64,000 nt of DNA from an uncultured Coriobacteriaceae bacterium (GTDB lineage: Bacteria; Actinomycetota; Coriobacteriia; Coriobacteriales; Atopobiaceae). A model generated the notes under the pieces. The model worked only from the letters and a program-made list of their open reading frames with translations, had not been told where the DNA came from and searched no databases. The stretch lies in assembly GCA_902791035.1 (NCBI GenBank), contig CADAUA010000011.1:1-64000 (forward strand), written 5' to 3'. The position numbers and the translations under genes are program-made. Below, piece by piece: positions 25,236-34,369 of the stretch (within the stretch, counting starts at the first letter, position 1; every line of letters starts with the position of its first letter).

Positions 25236-25946
25236 ATGTATCGGATTCACATGGTGGAAGACGAGGACGAGGCGGCGGGCAACCTTCGCGGACTTCTGGA
25301 CCGCTACGCCTCCGAGCGCGGCCTGGACTTCTCCATCTCGCGCGACTCCTCCGCCTTGCCCTTCATGGAGCGCAAGGCCAGCTACGACCTCGTGTTTCTG
25401 GACATCCAGATGCCCGGCATCAACGGCATGGAGGCAGCCGAGGCCCTCCGCCAGCACGACCAGACCACGCCCATCGTCTTCGTGACCAACCTGGCCCAGT
25501 ACGCCGTAAAGGGCTACGAGGTCAACGCCCTGGACTTCGTGGTCAAGCCCGTGACCTACGGGTCGCTAGCCATGTGCATGGACCGGGCCCTGCGCATGGC
25601 AGACCGCAACCGCACCGCCAACATCGTGATCCAGAGCCGCGAGGGGGCCCACATCCTCCCGCTCGACGAGCTCGTGTGCGTGGAGGTGCGCGACCACGAC
25701 CTGGTGTATCGCATGATGGACGGCACCGAGGTACACACCCGTGGGTCCCTCTCCAAGGTGGCCAAGGAGCTCACCGGCCGGCCGCTGGTAAAGATCTCCC
25801 AGTCCTGCATCGCGAACATGGCCCTCATCCGACTTGTGCGGCAGGACGGGCTGGTCATGGCCGACGGATCCACCCTCTGGTTCAGCCGCGCTGGCAAGAA
25901 GCCCGCCATGGAGCGGATAACCGACTACCTCTCCGGGAGCATCTGA
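25236..25946 (+). CDS. LytTR-type response regulator (AgrA-like)
   Basis: The 236-residue regulator has a receiver domain with acidic pocket EDED, phospho-acceptor Asp56 in VFLDIQMPG, Thr in FVTNLAQYAV and Lys in VKPVTYG. A LytTR DNA-binding domain follows (about 130-230: LDELVCVEVRDHDLVYRM...). LytTR regulators bind promoter repeats and control virulence, competence or bacteriocin genes. The stop overlaps the start of the kinase gene (TGATG), so the two are co-translated. No AgrB/AgrD-type peptide genes are near, so the signal is not evident. Confidence 0.92.
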   Translation: MYRIHMVEDEDEAAGNLRGLLDRYASERGLDFSISRDSSALPFMERKASYDLVFLDIQMPGINGMEAAEALRQHDQTTPIVFVTNLAQYAVKGYEVNALDFVVKPVTYGSLAMCMDRALRMADRNRTANIVIQSREGAHILPLDELVCVEVRDHDLVYRMMDGTEVHTRGSLSKVAKELTGRPLVKISQSCIANMALIRLVRQDGLVMADGSTLWFSRAGKKPAMERITDYLSGSI

Positions 25947-27346
25947 TGGGTGGGGGCACAGTCGCGGCGGCGCAGGCGATTTCGTCTACGCCCGCGGGGA
26001 CCGAGAGTATGACCTTCCTGCTCTCCCTCGCTCAGATCATGGCAGGAATCGGGCTCTTCGCGGCTGGCCAGAAGCGCCGCACGCACTTCTGGTGGCGCCT
26101 GGTGGGGGTCGTGGCGACCTTCTGCCTCCTGTACGCGGGCATCGCCGGCCTCCTCCTGCGGGACGCCTCGCGCGCGACCAGGCTCTCGCAGAGCCCGGTC
26201 TTCCTCGTAGTGCTCTTTGCCACGATTCTGGCCTACGCCGTGTTGGCGCTTCCGCTCCTCTACGACATGCCCCTCTGGACCTCCCTCTTCTGTTGCACGG
26301 CAGGTTACACGGTCCAGAACCTGGCCAGTGGGACCGACGGGCTCGTGCGCCTGGTCGCCCAGGCTCAGGGCATGCCCGTGGCCGACACCCCGGGCGTCCT
26401 TCTCAGCATGGTGGGCGCGACGGCCGCGGTCTACCCCCTCTGCTGGTGGCTCTACGCGCGACCGGCACGACGGATGGGCCTCGTTTCCACCCAAAATCGC
26501 GAGATCGCCTTCTCCTTCATGTTCGTAGTGATGGCCGTGATCGCCTTCGACGTGGCAAACAAGCAGCTTCCGCTCCACGGTGTGCCGCTCGCGACCACCG
26601 TGACCCTGCGCGTGGTGCACGGGGCGGTCTGTCTCTTCTCGCTGGGCACCGAGGTGGAGATCCTGCTGAATACGCGCCTGCAGGTAGAGGCGGCCACGAG
26701 CGCCCGCATGGCCGCCGAGCGCGAGCGACAGTGGGAGCAGAGTCAGAAGAACGTGGAGGCCATCAACCTCAAGTGCCACGACATACGGCATCAGATCCGC
26801 AACCTCCAGACAGGCGGTGCCGCGGTCGACAAGGCAGTGCTCGACGACATCGCTCGCGAGGTCAACGTCTACGACTCCAAGGTGCGCACTGGCAACGCCG
26901 CCCTGGACACGATCCTTAGCGAGAAGGGCCTGGTGTGCGAGCGGGCGGGGATCGCCTTCACCTGCATCGCAGATGGGGCGGCGCTGGGCTTCATGACGCC
27001 GGCCGACCTCTACTCGCTCTTTGGCAACGCGACGGAGAACGCCATCGAGGCGACTAGCCGCGTGCCCGACGCAGACCGGCGCAGCATCGGTATCGACGTG
27101 CGCATGGTGGCAGGCATGGCGCGGATTCACGTGGAGAACAGCTTCGTGGGCGGACTGGAGATGGGATCGGACGGCCTGCCGCGTACGAGCAAGGGCGACA
27201 CGCTGAACCACGGCTTTGGCATGCGGTCCATGCGTGCCGTTGCCGAGCGCTATGGCGGGACGCTGACCACGCGCGTGGTGGGGGACGTGTTCCACCTGAA
27301 CGTGCTGCTGCCCGTGCCGGAGGGCGCGGAGGCCCCGGACGCGTAG
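25946..27346 (+). CDS. GHKL sensor histidine kinase (AgrC-like)
   Basis: The 466-residue protein begins within the regulator stop codon. About six hydrophobic segments fill residues 20-230. A coiled-coil-like stretch (RMAAERERQWEQSQKNVEAI) leads to the H-box INLKCHDIRHQIRNLQ (His about 276). The ATPase part shows the N-box NATENAIEA (about 361) and the G-box GFGMRSMRAVAERYGG (about 424), the HATPase_c_5 arrangement of AgrC-type kinases. It should phosphorylate the upstream LytTR regulator. The ligand is unknown. The many-segment sensor suggests a membrane-sensed peptide or lipid signal. Confidence 0.9.
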   Translation: MGGGTVAAAQAISSTPAGTESMTFLLSLAQIMAGIGLFAAGQKRRTHFWWRLVGVVATFCLLYAGIAGLLLRDASRATRLSQSPVFLVVLFATILAYAVLALPLLYDMPLWTSLFCCTAGYTVQNLASGTDGLVRLVAQAQGMPVADTPGVLLSMVGATAAVYPLCWWLYARPARRMGLVSTQNREIAFSFMFVVMAVIAFDVANKQLPLHGVPLATTVTLRVVHGAVCLFSLGTEVEILLNTRLQVEAATSARMAAERERQWEQSQKNVEAINLKCHDIRHQIRNLQTGGAAVDKAVLDDIAREVNVYDSKVRTGNAALDTILSEKGLVCERAGIAFTCIADGAALGFMTPADLYSLFGNATENAIEATSRVPDADRRSIGIDVRMVAGMARIHVENSFVGGLEMGSDGLPRTSKGDTLNHGFGMRSMRAVAERYGGTLTTRVVGDVFHLNVLLPVPEGAEAPDA

Positions 27347-27446
27347 TGCGGTGCGGTCGCGCAGGCGGGCGGCGGCGCGAACGGCGCGGCCTGCGGGGCG
27401 GGTACGCTCGCGCGGGGCGGGGCCTGCGGGGGCGGGCGCGCCAAAT

Positions 27447-27529
27447 TAACGGACAGATGTTGGTTCCAACAATTATAATCGCAGGTTCTTGCATCAACCT
27501 TTGCATCAACGCGCGACATCTGTCCGTTA
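27447..27529. repeat. 83-bp inverted-repeat element, family C copy 1
   Basis: The arms TAACGGACAGATGT and ACATCTGTCCGTTA enclose a core starting GGTTCCAACAATTATAATCG and then CAGGTTC. The core, read in this direction, resembles that of copy 2 at 54711-54814 and that of the family A pairs. Bases 27347-27446 and 27530-27738 hold no gene. A small direct repeat GGCGGTGACCATA occurs at 27591 and 27608. Confidence 0.75.
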
Positions 27530-27738
27530 TTCTCCGGCAGACTTTGGACAGGGCCGCGGATGCGGGACGTCACACCCTACCGGGATCGCAGGCGGTGACC
27601 ATACGTAGGCGGTGACCATAGATGGAGAAGGACGCCCCGGGTCGAGTCCGCCCGAGGCGCCCACCATTCCACCATGCATGGCGATGTGATACCTATCTCG
27701 TTGCCGGTGCGCATGCGCGCCAAGCAGAGCCGACGCTG

Positions 27739-28092
27739 CTAGGGCATCATGCCGCAGGAGCCCATGGCAAGAAACACGCCGAGGATCACGAGGATGGGAG
27801 CAAGGCAGCCCATGCAGCCACCGCGGCCGCCGGCGCCACCCCAGCCCCAGCCACTGCCCCAGCCACCCCACCAACCGCCGGGAGTGCCCCAGCCCCAGGA
27901 GCGACGAGACGGACGCGGCTCGGGACCACGCGGGCCGGCGGGACCGGGACCGCCACCCGGGCCACCGGGACCCCCGAAGCCGCCATCGGGGCCACCTCCG
28001 CGCCCACCTCGCCCGCCGGGGCCGCCCTCACGACCGCCCGGCCCACCAGGACCGCCGCCAGGACCACCAAAGTCGCGCATGTTCGCAGGCAT
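27739..28092 (-). CDS. Small glycine/proline-rich membrane protein
   Basis: The 117-residue product begins MPANMRDF, then has a long Gly/Pro/Arg-rich low-complexity part (repeats of GGPGG, about residues 9-75), a Trp-Gly segment, and a C-terminal hydrophobic helix CLAPILVILGVFLAMGSCG. AAGGAGG lies six bases before ATG 28092, and another ATG one codon earlier is possible. Low-complexity arm plus one membrane helix suggests a surface or envelope role. No function is recognised. Confidence 0.6.
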   Translation of the reverse strand: MPANMRDFGGPGGGPGGPGGREGGPGGRGGRGGGPDGGFGGPGGPGGGPGPAGPRGPEPRPSRRSWGWGTPGGWWGGWGSGWGWGGAGGRGGCMGCLAPILVILGVFLAMGSCGMMP

Positions 28093-28183
28093 CATGAGCC
28101 TCCTTCGCTCGTCGAAGGGCTTATTCCCACCGGGCGCCGCTGCCTCCGAGACTGCCGCGCGGCACCGCAATGTCCGCGCAAGG

Positions 28184-28261
28184 TTTGAGCCGAGCTGAAA
28201 GCCCGCACGTTTGAGCCGAGCTGAAAGCCCGCACGTTTGAGCCGAGCTGAAAGCCCGCACG
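28184..28261. repeat. Three 26-bp tandem repeats
   Basis: The unit TTTGAGCCGAGCTGAAAGCC plus CGCACG repeats exactly at 28184, 28210 and 28236 between two minus-strand genes. The CGCACGTTTGA junction is shared with the tandem array at 61658-61741. Confidence 0.92.
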
Positions 28262-28294
28262 TTTGTTGCTACGCCATCGGGCCCGGACCCGGCC

Positions 28295-28834
28295 CTACGC
28301 CTCGGAGGAATGCCCCAGCACGTCAAAGCGGTCGATGTGCATGAGGACCTGCTCGAGGTCGATGGAACCATCGATGTGCGCCGCGCGACCGCCGTCGACG
28401 TAGATGTCCAAGTTGCGATAGCCGCTTGCCCTGCGGAATCCAGACCAGTCCATACGCTCTATCTCGGCATAAAATATCGTATGGCTGCGCCCAACGTATG
28501 GCGTGACTATCATGCGGTCGTCGTAGCAGGCCACCTTGTGCCTCTGGATGAGAGCCCACGACAGGAAGAGCACCAGCACGGCAGCCTCGAAGAACCCGAG
28601 CACGACCTCCGGCTTGGCCGGAAAGACGCCCATGAAGCAGAGTCCGCCCAAGACGCCACCCAGCACGCCCATGACGATCATGCCCACGACGAGCGCCCGC
28701 GTGAGCACCGACGAGATCGCGAAGGTGTCGTGATGGCGGTGGTGGCGCTCGGAGAGCCCGGCGTCGGCGACGTACTCCACAACGAGCGCACAGAGCGGCA
28801 GCACCATGGCGACGACCGAGAAGAGCGCGACCAT
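28295..28834 (-). CDS. Two-helix membrane protein with PH-like cytoplasmic part
   Basis: I place the start at ATG 28834 behind GGAGGGAGG, giving 179 residues. Segments about 1-22, 45-68 and 76-92 are hydrophobic. The rest (HKVACYDDRMIVTPYVGRSH...DIYVDGG) looks like a bPH-type beta domain of the kind found in DUF-class membrane proteins. A His-rich loop (RHHRHHDTF) lies between the helices. The function is unknown. The preceding gene in this direction is peptidase T, with 300 bases between, so it has its own promoter. Confidence 0.65.
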   Translation of the reverse strand: MVALFSVVAMVLPLCALVVEYVADAGLSERHHRHHDTFAISSVLTRALVVGMIVMGVLGGVLGGLCFMGVFPAKPEVVLGFFEAAVLVLFLSWALIQRHKVACYDDRMIVTPYVGRSHTIFYAEIERMDWSGFRRASGYRNLDIYVDGGRAAHIDGSIDLEQVLMHIDRFDVLGHSSEA

Positions 28835-28900
28835 GGTGTGCCTCCCTCCTTCTTCGACGGCCTGGCGGTGGCATGCCGCCCGGATCGCACAAACGCAATT

Positions 28901-28932
28901 GCAGGTACCTAACGATACTTCAAGGTACCTGC
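28901..28932. repeat. Inverted repeat GCAGGTACCT
   Basis: The arms GCAGGTACCT and AGGTACCTGC are separated by 12 bases, about 65 bases upstream of the membrane-protein ATG. This could be an operator for the gene at 28295-28834 or a relic of the family A palindromes, whose arms also contain CACCTGC. The remaining bases to 29138 hold no gene. Confidence 0.6.
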
Positions 28933-29138
28933 AAGTCGAGATGCGGCTTGTGCGAAGGGGCCGCGGGAGCCTGCGGACGGCAGCGCGAAACACACCAGAC
29001 ACGCGCGGCGCGTTCGACCTTGTTCACACTTGTTTGCACAACATCATAACAGTAGAACGCCCGCACGGAAGGCGCGAGGTGCGTCTCCCGTGCCGGTGTC
29101 TCCCGGCGCGGGCGTCTCCCGTGCCGGGTCGCGACGGC

Positions 29139-30374
29139 CTAGGCGAACTTGGCAACCAGGCGCTCCAGCATGTCGACGGTCTTCTCCATGCTCGCCACGG
29201 GGATGAACTCGCGCACCGAGTGGGCGTTGTACCCACCGGTGGCCAGGTTGGGGCAGGGCAGGCCGCGGAAGGTGAGCTGGGCGCCGTCGGTGCCGCCACG
29301 CACGGCCACGGTGCGCGGGTCGAGCCCCACCTCGCGGTTGGCATCGAGCGCGCGCTGCACGATGTACTCCTTGCCCGCAAACATCTCGGCCATGTTTCGG
29401 TACTGCTCGTGGATGGTCACGGTGACGGTGTCCTCGCCGTAGCGGCCGTTGAGGAAGTCGCCGATGCGGCGCAGCTCGTCCTCGCGCGCGGCAAAGCCCT
29501 TGGCGTCGAAGTCGCGGATGATGTAGCCCAGGCGGACCTGGCTGGCAGTGCCCTCGATGCCCGTGGGGTGGAAGTAGCCCTCCAGCCCCTCGGTGTGCTC
29601 AGGGCGCTCGGCCTGGGGCACGAGCTGCTGGAACTCGCTGGCCACGGTGATGGCGTTGACCATCACGTCCTTGGCGCTGCCGGGGTGCACCATCACGCCG
29701 CGGACCACGACCTCGGCCGCGCTGGCCGAGAAGCACTCGTAGTTGACCTCGCCCAGGGACTCGCCGTCCACGGTGTAGCCGCACGCGGCGCCGAGGGCGT
29801 CGACGTCGAGAAGGGCGGCGCCGTGGCCGATCTCCTCGTCTGGCACGAAGGCGATGCGGAGCGTGGGGTGCGGGAGGGACGGGTCGGCCACGAGGCGGGC
29901 GAGAAGGGCGCAGATCTCGGCCACGCCGGCCTTGTCGTCGGCGCCGAGGAGGGTCGTGCCGTCGGAGCACACGATGTCCTGGCCGGCGAAGCCCGCGAGG
30001 TCGGGGACCTGGTCCGTCGTGGTCTGGACGGGCTGGCCATCCACGACTCCTGCCACGAGCGGACCGCCCTCGTAGTGGACCACGTGGGGGTGGACGTGGT
30101 CGCCGGGGGCGTCGGGGGCGGTGTCCAGATGGCTGCAGAGAAGGAGTGCCGGCTTGTCCTCGGCACCGGCGGACGCGGGCAGGGTGCCCGTGACGTAGGC
30201 GTGCTCGTCGACCGCGACGTCCGCGAGGCCCAGGGCGCGAAGCTCCTCGCCCAGGACGCGGGCCATCTCGTGCTGCGCGGGGGTGGAGGGGGTGCGGCCC
30301 TCGGTCTCCTCCGACTCCCAGGACTGGGACCCAACCTGCACGTAGCGCATGAAGCGCTCGAGGACGTCTGACAT
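29139..30374 (-). CDS. pepT: Peptidase T (tripeptide aminopeptidase, M20B)
   Basis: The 411-residue metallopeptidase carries the first metal histidine in LCSHLDTAPD (about 81), the bridging aspartate in GADDKAGVAEI (about 145) and the catalytic/metal pair in PDEEIGHGA (about 180). A late metal histidine is in AHSVREFIP. The length is normal. It removes N-terminal residues from tripeptides in the cytoplasm, the last step of peptide use. ATG 30374 has TTGGAGG upstream. It is a single gene. A GCGTCTCCCGTGCCGG direct repeat follows its stop. Confidence 0.95.
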   Translation of the reverse strand: MSDVLERFMRYVQVGSQSWESEETEGRTPSTPAQHEMARVLGEELRALGLADVAVDEHAYVTGTLPASAGAEDKPALLLCSHLDTAPDAPGDHVHPHVVHYEGGPLVAGVVDGQPVQTTTDQVPDLAGFAGQDIVCSDGTTLLGADDKAGVAEICALLARLVADPSLPHPTLRIAFVPDEEIGHGAALLDVDALGAACGYTVDGESLGEVNYECFSASAAEVVVRGVMVHPGSAKDVMVNAITVASEFQQLVPQAERPEHTEGLEGYFHPTGIEGTASQVRLGYIIRDFDAKGFAAREDELRRIGDFLNGRYGEDTVTVTIHEQYRNMAEMFAGKEYIVQRALDANREVGLDPRTVAVRGGTDGAQLTFRGLPCPNLATGGYNAHSVREFIPVASMEKTVDMLERLVAKFA

Positions 30375-30431
30375 GTGTGCCTCCAAGGGACGACGCGAGA
30401 GTTTGCTGGCCTCGACTGTACCACGGACATG

Positions 30432-30474
30432 GCGTGACAGCAGCTCCGACCCCGCGTGACACGAGCTCCGACCC
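30432..30474. repeat. Direct repeat GAGCTCCGACCCC/GTGACA, family F
   Basis: GCGTGACA plus a five-base link plus CTCCGACCCC occurs twice in tandem, and read on the minus strand it is GGGGTCGGAG...TGTCAC. This is a variant of the 19558 repeat. Confidence 0.7.
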
Positions 30475-30649
30475 CATGGCACGGCGGCTGCCGCTCGGGG
30501 CTAAGGTTCGTGTCCGACGCGTTAACGATTTCCTACGGCCGTGCTTCGATTTGCGTCCCGGCCGATAATTGCGCCACCGCCAGCCTCGGCGGCACCAATC
30601 GGACGCGCGCGCTGCGTCACGGATCCACGAAGAAAGGAGAGAGGCTGTC

Positions 30650-31729
30650 ATGTCCAGGGTTTACAACTTCAGTGCTGGCCCTGCCGTGCTCCCCGAGGAA
30701 GTCCTCGAAGAGTGCGCCACCGAGATGCTCGATTACAAGGGCTCAGGCATGTCCGTCATGGAGATGAGCCATCGATCTTCGTGGTTCCAGGACATCATCG
30801 ACGCGGCGGAGGCCGACCTCCGCTCCCTCATGGGCATCCCCGAGAACTACAGGGTCCTCTTCCTGCAGGGCGGCGACTCCCTGCTCTTCTCGTCCGTGTT
30901 CATGAACCTCGCAACCAACGGCAAGGCCGACTACATCATCACGGGCAACTGGGCCAAGAAGGCCTACCAGGAGGCCAAGATCCTGGGCGACCCGGCCGTC
31001 GTCGCCTCCAGCGAGGACGCGACCTACACCTACATCCCCGACTGCTCCGACCTGCCCATCCGCGAGGACGCGAGCTACGTCTACATCTGCCAGAACAACA
31101 CGATCTACGGCACCCGCTACCACGAGCTGCCCAACACCAAGGGCCACATCCTGGTGGCCGACCAGTCCTCGATGTTCCTCTCCGAGCCCTGCGACGTGAC
31201 CAAGTTCGGCCTCATCCACGCGGGCGTGCAGAAGAACGTGGGCCCCGCGGGCGTGCAGGTCGTGATCGTGCGCGAGGACCTTATCCCGCAGGACCTCCCC
31301 GGCGTGCCCACCATGCTGCGCTTCAAGACCCAAGCCGACAAGGGCTCCCTCTACAACACCCCCAACTGCTGGGGCATCTACGTGTGCGGCCTCGTGTTCA
31401 AGTGGATCGCGCGCAACGGCGGCCTTGCCGGCATGAAGGCCCAGAACGAGGAGAAGGCCGCTCTCCTGTACGACTACCTGGACGAGTCCGAGCTCTTCCA
31501 TGGCACCGTGCGCGCCTGCGACCGGTCCACCAGCAACGCGCCCTTCGTCACCGGCAACAAGGACCTCGACGCCGAGTTCGTGAAGGCCGCCACCGCGGCC
31601 GGCCTCGTGAACCTCAAGGGCCACCGCACCGTGGGCGGCATGCGCGCCAGCATGTACAACGCCATGCCCAAGGCGGGCGTCGAGAAGCTCGTCGACTTCA
31701 TGAAGGACTTCGAGGTCTCCCACAAGTAA
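30650..31729 (+). CDS. serC: Phosphoserine aminotransferase
   Basis: The 359-residue protein begins SRVYNFSAGPAVLPEEVLEE, the SerC hallmark, and has the substrate loop MEMSHRS, LFLQGG near 75, and the PLP lysine in GVQKNVGPAG (about 195). It converts 3-phosphohydroxypyruvate and glutamate to phosphoserine in serine synthesis (and the parallel step of pyridoxal phosphate synthesis). AAAGGAGAGAGG lies before ATG 30650. serA follows 224 bases later on the same strand, so the two steps are probably co-expressed. No serB is in the window. Confidence 0.96.
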   Translation: MSRVYNFSAGPAVLPEEVLEECATEMLDYKGSGMSVMEMSHRSSWFQDIIDAAEADLRSLMGIPENYRVLFLQGGDSLLFSSVFMNLATNGKADYIITGNWAKKAYQEAKILGDPAVVASSEDATYTYIPDCSDLPIREDASYVYICQNNTIYGTRYHELPNTKGHILVADQSSMFLSEPCDVTKFGLIHAGVQKNVGPAGVQVVIVREDLIPQDLPGVPTMLRFKTQADKGSLYNTPNCWGIYVCGLVFKWIARNGGLAGMKAQNEEKAALLYDYLDESELFHGTVRACDRSTSNAPFVTGNKDLDAEFVKAATAAGLVNLKGHRTVGGMRASMYNAMPKAGVEKLVDFMKDFEVSHK

Positions 31730-31953
31730 CCACCCAGCGGGCGTCGCGCGTGCGGCGCCCGCCTTGCAAGCGGCCCACTGAGGCCAACGGCGCGTCCGGC
31801 CCCGCCGGCCGCCGGGCCAGCCGGACAGGCGAGCGCCCGCCGGCCCCACTGGACCTACCGGCCCACCCGTTGCCGGCGCATCAGACACGAACGGGACCTG
31901 CAGCCGCGCGACCTTCTTGCCGTGCGGCACTTCCCGTAGGAAAGGAACTTCCC

Positions 31954-33141
31954 ATGGCCAAGCACACCGTCGCAACGCTCAACAACATCGCCCAGGCCGG
32001 CCTCGCCGAGCTGGGCCCCGACTACGCCGTGGTGGACGGCACCGCGGAGGGAGCCCTGGCCGAGGGCGTGGACGCCATCCTCGTGCGCTCCGCAAAGATG
32101 CACGACATGGCCCTGCCCGACTCCGTGCGCGCCATCGGCCGCGCCGGCGCCGGGACGAACAACATCCCCGTGGACGAGCTGGCCGAGAAGGGCGTCGTGG
32201 TCTTCAACACGCCGGGCGCCAACGCCAACGGCGTGAAGGAGCTCGTGCTCTGCGGCATGCTGATCGCCTCGCGCGACGTGATCGGCGGCGTGGAGTGGAC
32301 GCAGAGCAACTCCGACTCCCCCACCCTGGCCAAGGACGTGGAGAAGTCCAAGAAGAAGTTCGCCGGAAACGAGATCGCGGGCCACAGCCTGGGCGTGATC
32401 GGACTCGGCAACATCGGCTCCGAGGTGGCAAACGCCGCGCTCGACCTGGGCATGAAGGTCTACGGCTACGACCCCTTCCTCTCGCTCAAGACGGCCTGGA
32501 CCATCTCCCGTCGCGTGGTGCACGTGGAGAACATCGACGACATCTTCGAGAAGTGCGACTACATAACCATCCACGTGCCACTGACCGACGACACCAAGGG
32601 CATGATCGGCGCCGACCAGATTGCCAGGATGCGCGACGGCGTGGTGGTTCTCAACTTCGCGCGCGGCGGGCTCGTGGACGACGACGCCATGGCGCAGGCC
32701 CTGCTTGCCAGCAAGGTGCGCCGCTACGTGACGGACTTCCCCAACGAGAAGACCGCAAAGATGAAGGGCTGCATCGCCATCCCGCACCTGGGCGCCTCCA
32801 CCGAGGAGTCCGAGGAGAACTGCGCCGTGATGGCGGCCCAGGAGCTCGTGGACTACCTGGAGAACGGCAACATCAAGAACTCCGTGAACTACCCGGCCTG
32901 CCAGATGGGCGAGCCCAAGGCGGCCCAGCGCGTGTGTGTGCTGCACCGCAACGTGCCGAACATGATCGCCTCCATGACAAGCGTCTTTGGCGCTGCGGGC
33001 ATCAACATCGAGGACATGACCCACAAGGCCCGTGGCAACACCGCCTATGCCATCTACGACATCTCGCGTCCGCTCACCGAGGCCGAGGCGGCCGAGGTCC
33101 GCGCCATCCCGGGCGTCTTCAGGGTGGTCCTTTTGGGCTAG
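31954..33141 (+). CDS. serA: D-3-phosphoglycerate dehydrogenase
   Basis: The 395-residue enzyme has the NAD-binding motif GVIGLGNIGSEV (about 147-158), the catalytic arginine in NFARGGLVDD (about 233), the glutamate soon after, and the histidine in AIPHLGAS (about 275). A C-terminal ACT domain (about 325-395: VLHRNVPNMIASMTSVF...) should sense serine. It oxidises 3-phosphoglycerate, the first committed step of serine synthesis. It is the short ACT-only form. The GAAAGGAA box is seven bases from ATG. Confidence 0.95.
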   Translation: MAKHTVATLNNIAQAGLAELGPDYAVVDGTAEGALAEGVDAILVRSAKMHDMALPDSVRAIGRAGAGTNNIPVDELAEKGVVVFNTPGANANGVKELVLCGMLIASRDVIGGVEWTQSNSDSPTLAKDVEKSKKKFAGNEIAGHSLGVIGLGNIGSEVANAALDLGMKVYGYDPFLSLKTAWTISRRVVHVENIDDIFEKCDYITIHVPLTDDTKGMIGADQIARMRDGVVVLNFARGGLVDDDAMAQALLASKVRRYVTDFPNEKTAKMKGCIAIPHLGASTEESEENCAVMAAQELVDYLENGNIKNSVNYPACQMGEPKAAQRVCVLHRNVPNMIASMTSVFGAAGINIEDMTHKARGNTAYAIYDISRPLTEAEAAEVRAIPGVFRVVLLG

Positions 33142-33154
33142 CCGCTGCGGGGCG

Positions 33155-33254
33155 AACACGGGGGGTACTCCCCTGTGTTTCACGGGGGAACACGGGGGGA
33201 ACACGGGGGGTACTCCCCTGTGTTTGGGAACACGGGGGAGTACCCCCTGTGTTT
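33155..33254. repeat. Three palindromes around GGGGTACTCCCC, family G
   Basis: Near-palindromes at 33155-33180, 33200-33225 and 33226-33254 share arms AACACGGGG and CCCCTGTGTT around TACT or AGTA, in both orientations. They fill the gap between serA and the amino-acid ABC genes. A related unit with other outer arms lies at 49988-50078. Confidence 0.85.
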
Positions 33255-33345
33255 GCTGTGTTTGGGTGCGCGGCAACGTTACGTTTTCACTTCCCATGCA
33301 GGTTCTCGCACACGCGGGGGCCTGCATGCTTTATAGTCGGTAGCA

Positions 33346-33361
33346 CTTTAGCGTACTAAAG
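33346..33361. promoter_or_regulatory. 16-bp palindrome and TATAGT box before the amino-acid ABC genes
   Basis: CTTTAGCGTACTAAAG is a near-perfect palindrome lying about 10 bases downstream of TATAGT (33332-33337), a good -10 candidate. A repressor bound here would cover the transcription start of the ABC operon. It also resembles the TTTACTA half-sites of the sugar genes. Confidence 0.5.
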
Positions 33362-33404
33362 CGGCGCGGGCGGAAGGCTTGCGCCCCATGGGAAGGGGAA
33401 CCAC

Positions 33405-34286
33405 ATGAAGAAGCGTCACCTCCTGCAGCTCCTGACCGGCGCCATGGCGGCGCTCTTTGCCGTCGTGCTTCTTGCCGGCTGCGGCGGGTCGAGCGCCGGC
33501 TCGAGCGCCGGCGACTCGGCGGCCTCCGGCTCCGACTCCACCAGCTCCGCCGCCGCGGACGACGGCTCCGCCACCGCCACCGGCAAGCTCATCGTGGGCT
33601 TCGACTCCGCCTACCCGCCCTACGGCTACGTGGGCGACGACGGCCAGTACACCGGCTTCGACCTGGAGCTCGCCCAGGAGGTGGCCAAGCGCAACGGCTG
33701 GGAGGTCCAGCTCGAGCCCATCGACTGGGACGCCAAGGACACCCTGCTCAACTCCGGCGCCATCAACTGCATCTGGAACGGCTTTACCGTGGAGGGCCGC
33801 GAGAGCGACTACACCTTCTCCAGCCCCTACATGCTCAACGGCCAGGTGGTGGTCGTTAAGGCCGGCTCCGACATCAAGGACCTGGACGACCTGGCGGGCA
33901 AGGCCGTGATCACCCAGGTGGACTCCGCGGCGCTCGAGGTCCTGGAGGGCGACAAGGCCGACCTGGCCGCGACCTTTGGCAGCCTGGAGACCATCGGCGA
34001 CTACAACACGGCCTTCATGCAGCTCGAGTCCGGCGCCGTGGATGCCGTGGCCTGCGACCTCTCCATCGCTGCCTACCAGCTCTCCGCCAAGCCCGACGCC
34101 TACGTCCAGCTCGACGAGGCCCTCTCCACCGAGCACTACGCCGTGGGCCTCAAGAAGGGCGACGACGCCACGGCCAAGACCATCGACGAGACCCTCAAGG
34201 CCATGGACCAGGACGGCTTTATCAAGGACCTGTGCGACAAGTACGCCGACCAGGGCATCTCCTACGACAACTGGTGCCTGGAGTAG
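33405..34286 (+). CDS. Amino-acid ABC transporter substrate-binding lipoprotein
   Basis: The 293-residue protein has a lipoprotein signal (hydrophobic run ending LLAGCGGSS, Cys about 23), a Ser/Gly/Ala linker to about 60, then a family 3 solute-binding domain (VGFDSAYPPYGYVGDDGQYTGFDLELAQEVAKR...). It should bind a polar amino acid outside the membrane and pass it to the permease encoded downstream. The Arg in WNGFTVEGRE is the typical carboxylate-binding residue. The ligand cannot be told from sequence. ATG 33405 follows GGAAGGGG. Confidence 0.92.
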   Translation: MKKRHLLQLLTGAMAALFAVVLLAGCGGSSAGSSAGDSAASGSDSTSSAAADDGSATATGKLIVGFDSAYPPYGYVGDDGQYTGFDLELAQEVAKRNGWEVQLEPIDWDAKDTLLNSGAINCIWNGFTVEGRESDYTFSSPYMLNGQVVVVKAGSDIKDLDDLAGKAVITQVDSAALEVLEGDKADLAATFGSLETIGDYNTAFMQLESGAVDAVACDLSIAAYQLSAKPDAYVQLDEALSTEHYAVGLKKGDDATAKTIDETLKAMDQDGFIKDLCDKYADQGISYDNWCLE

Positions 34287-34319
34287 GCCTGGCGACTCGG
34301 GCCGACGGCCGGCACTGCT

Positions 34320-34350
34320 GAGGGGGCCTTCGCGCCGCGGAGGCCCCCTC
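34320..34350. terminator. Hairpin between binding-protein and permease genes
   Basis: The stem GAGGGGGCCT / AGGCCCCCTC lies in the 83-base gap. Partial termination here would give more binding protein than permease, a common arrangement. Confidence 0.75.
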
Positions 34351-34369
34351 GCCACGAAAGGGGACGTGC

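Noticed and set aside
30480-30649. Riboswitch or leader-peptide control before serC
   Set aside because: No conserved aptamer pattern, serine-rich leader or terminator/antiterminator pair could be recognised.
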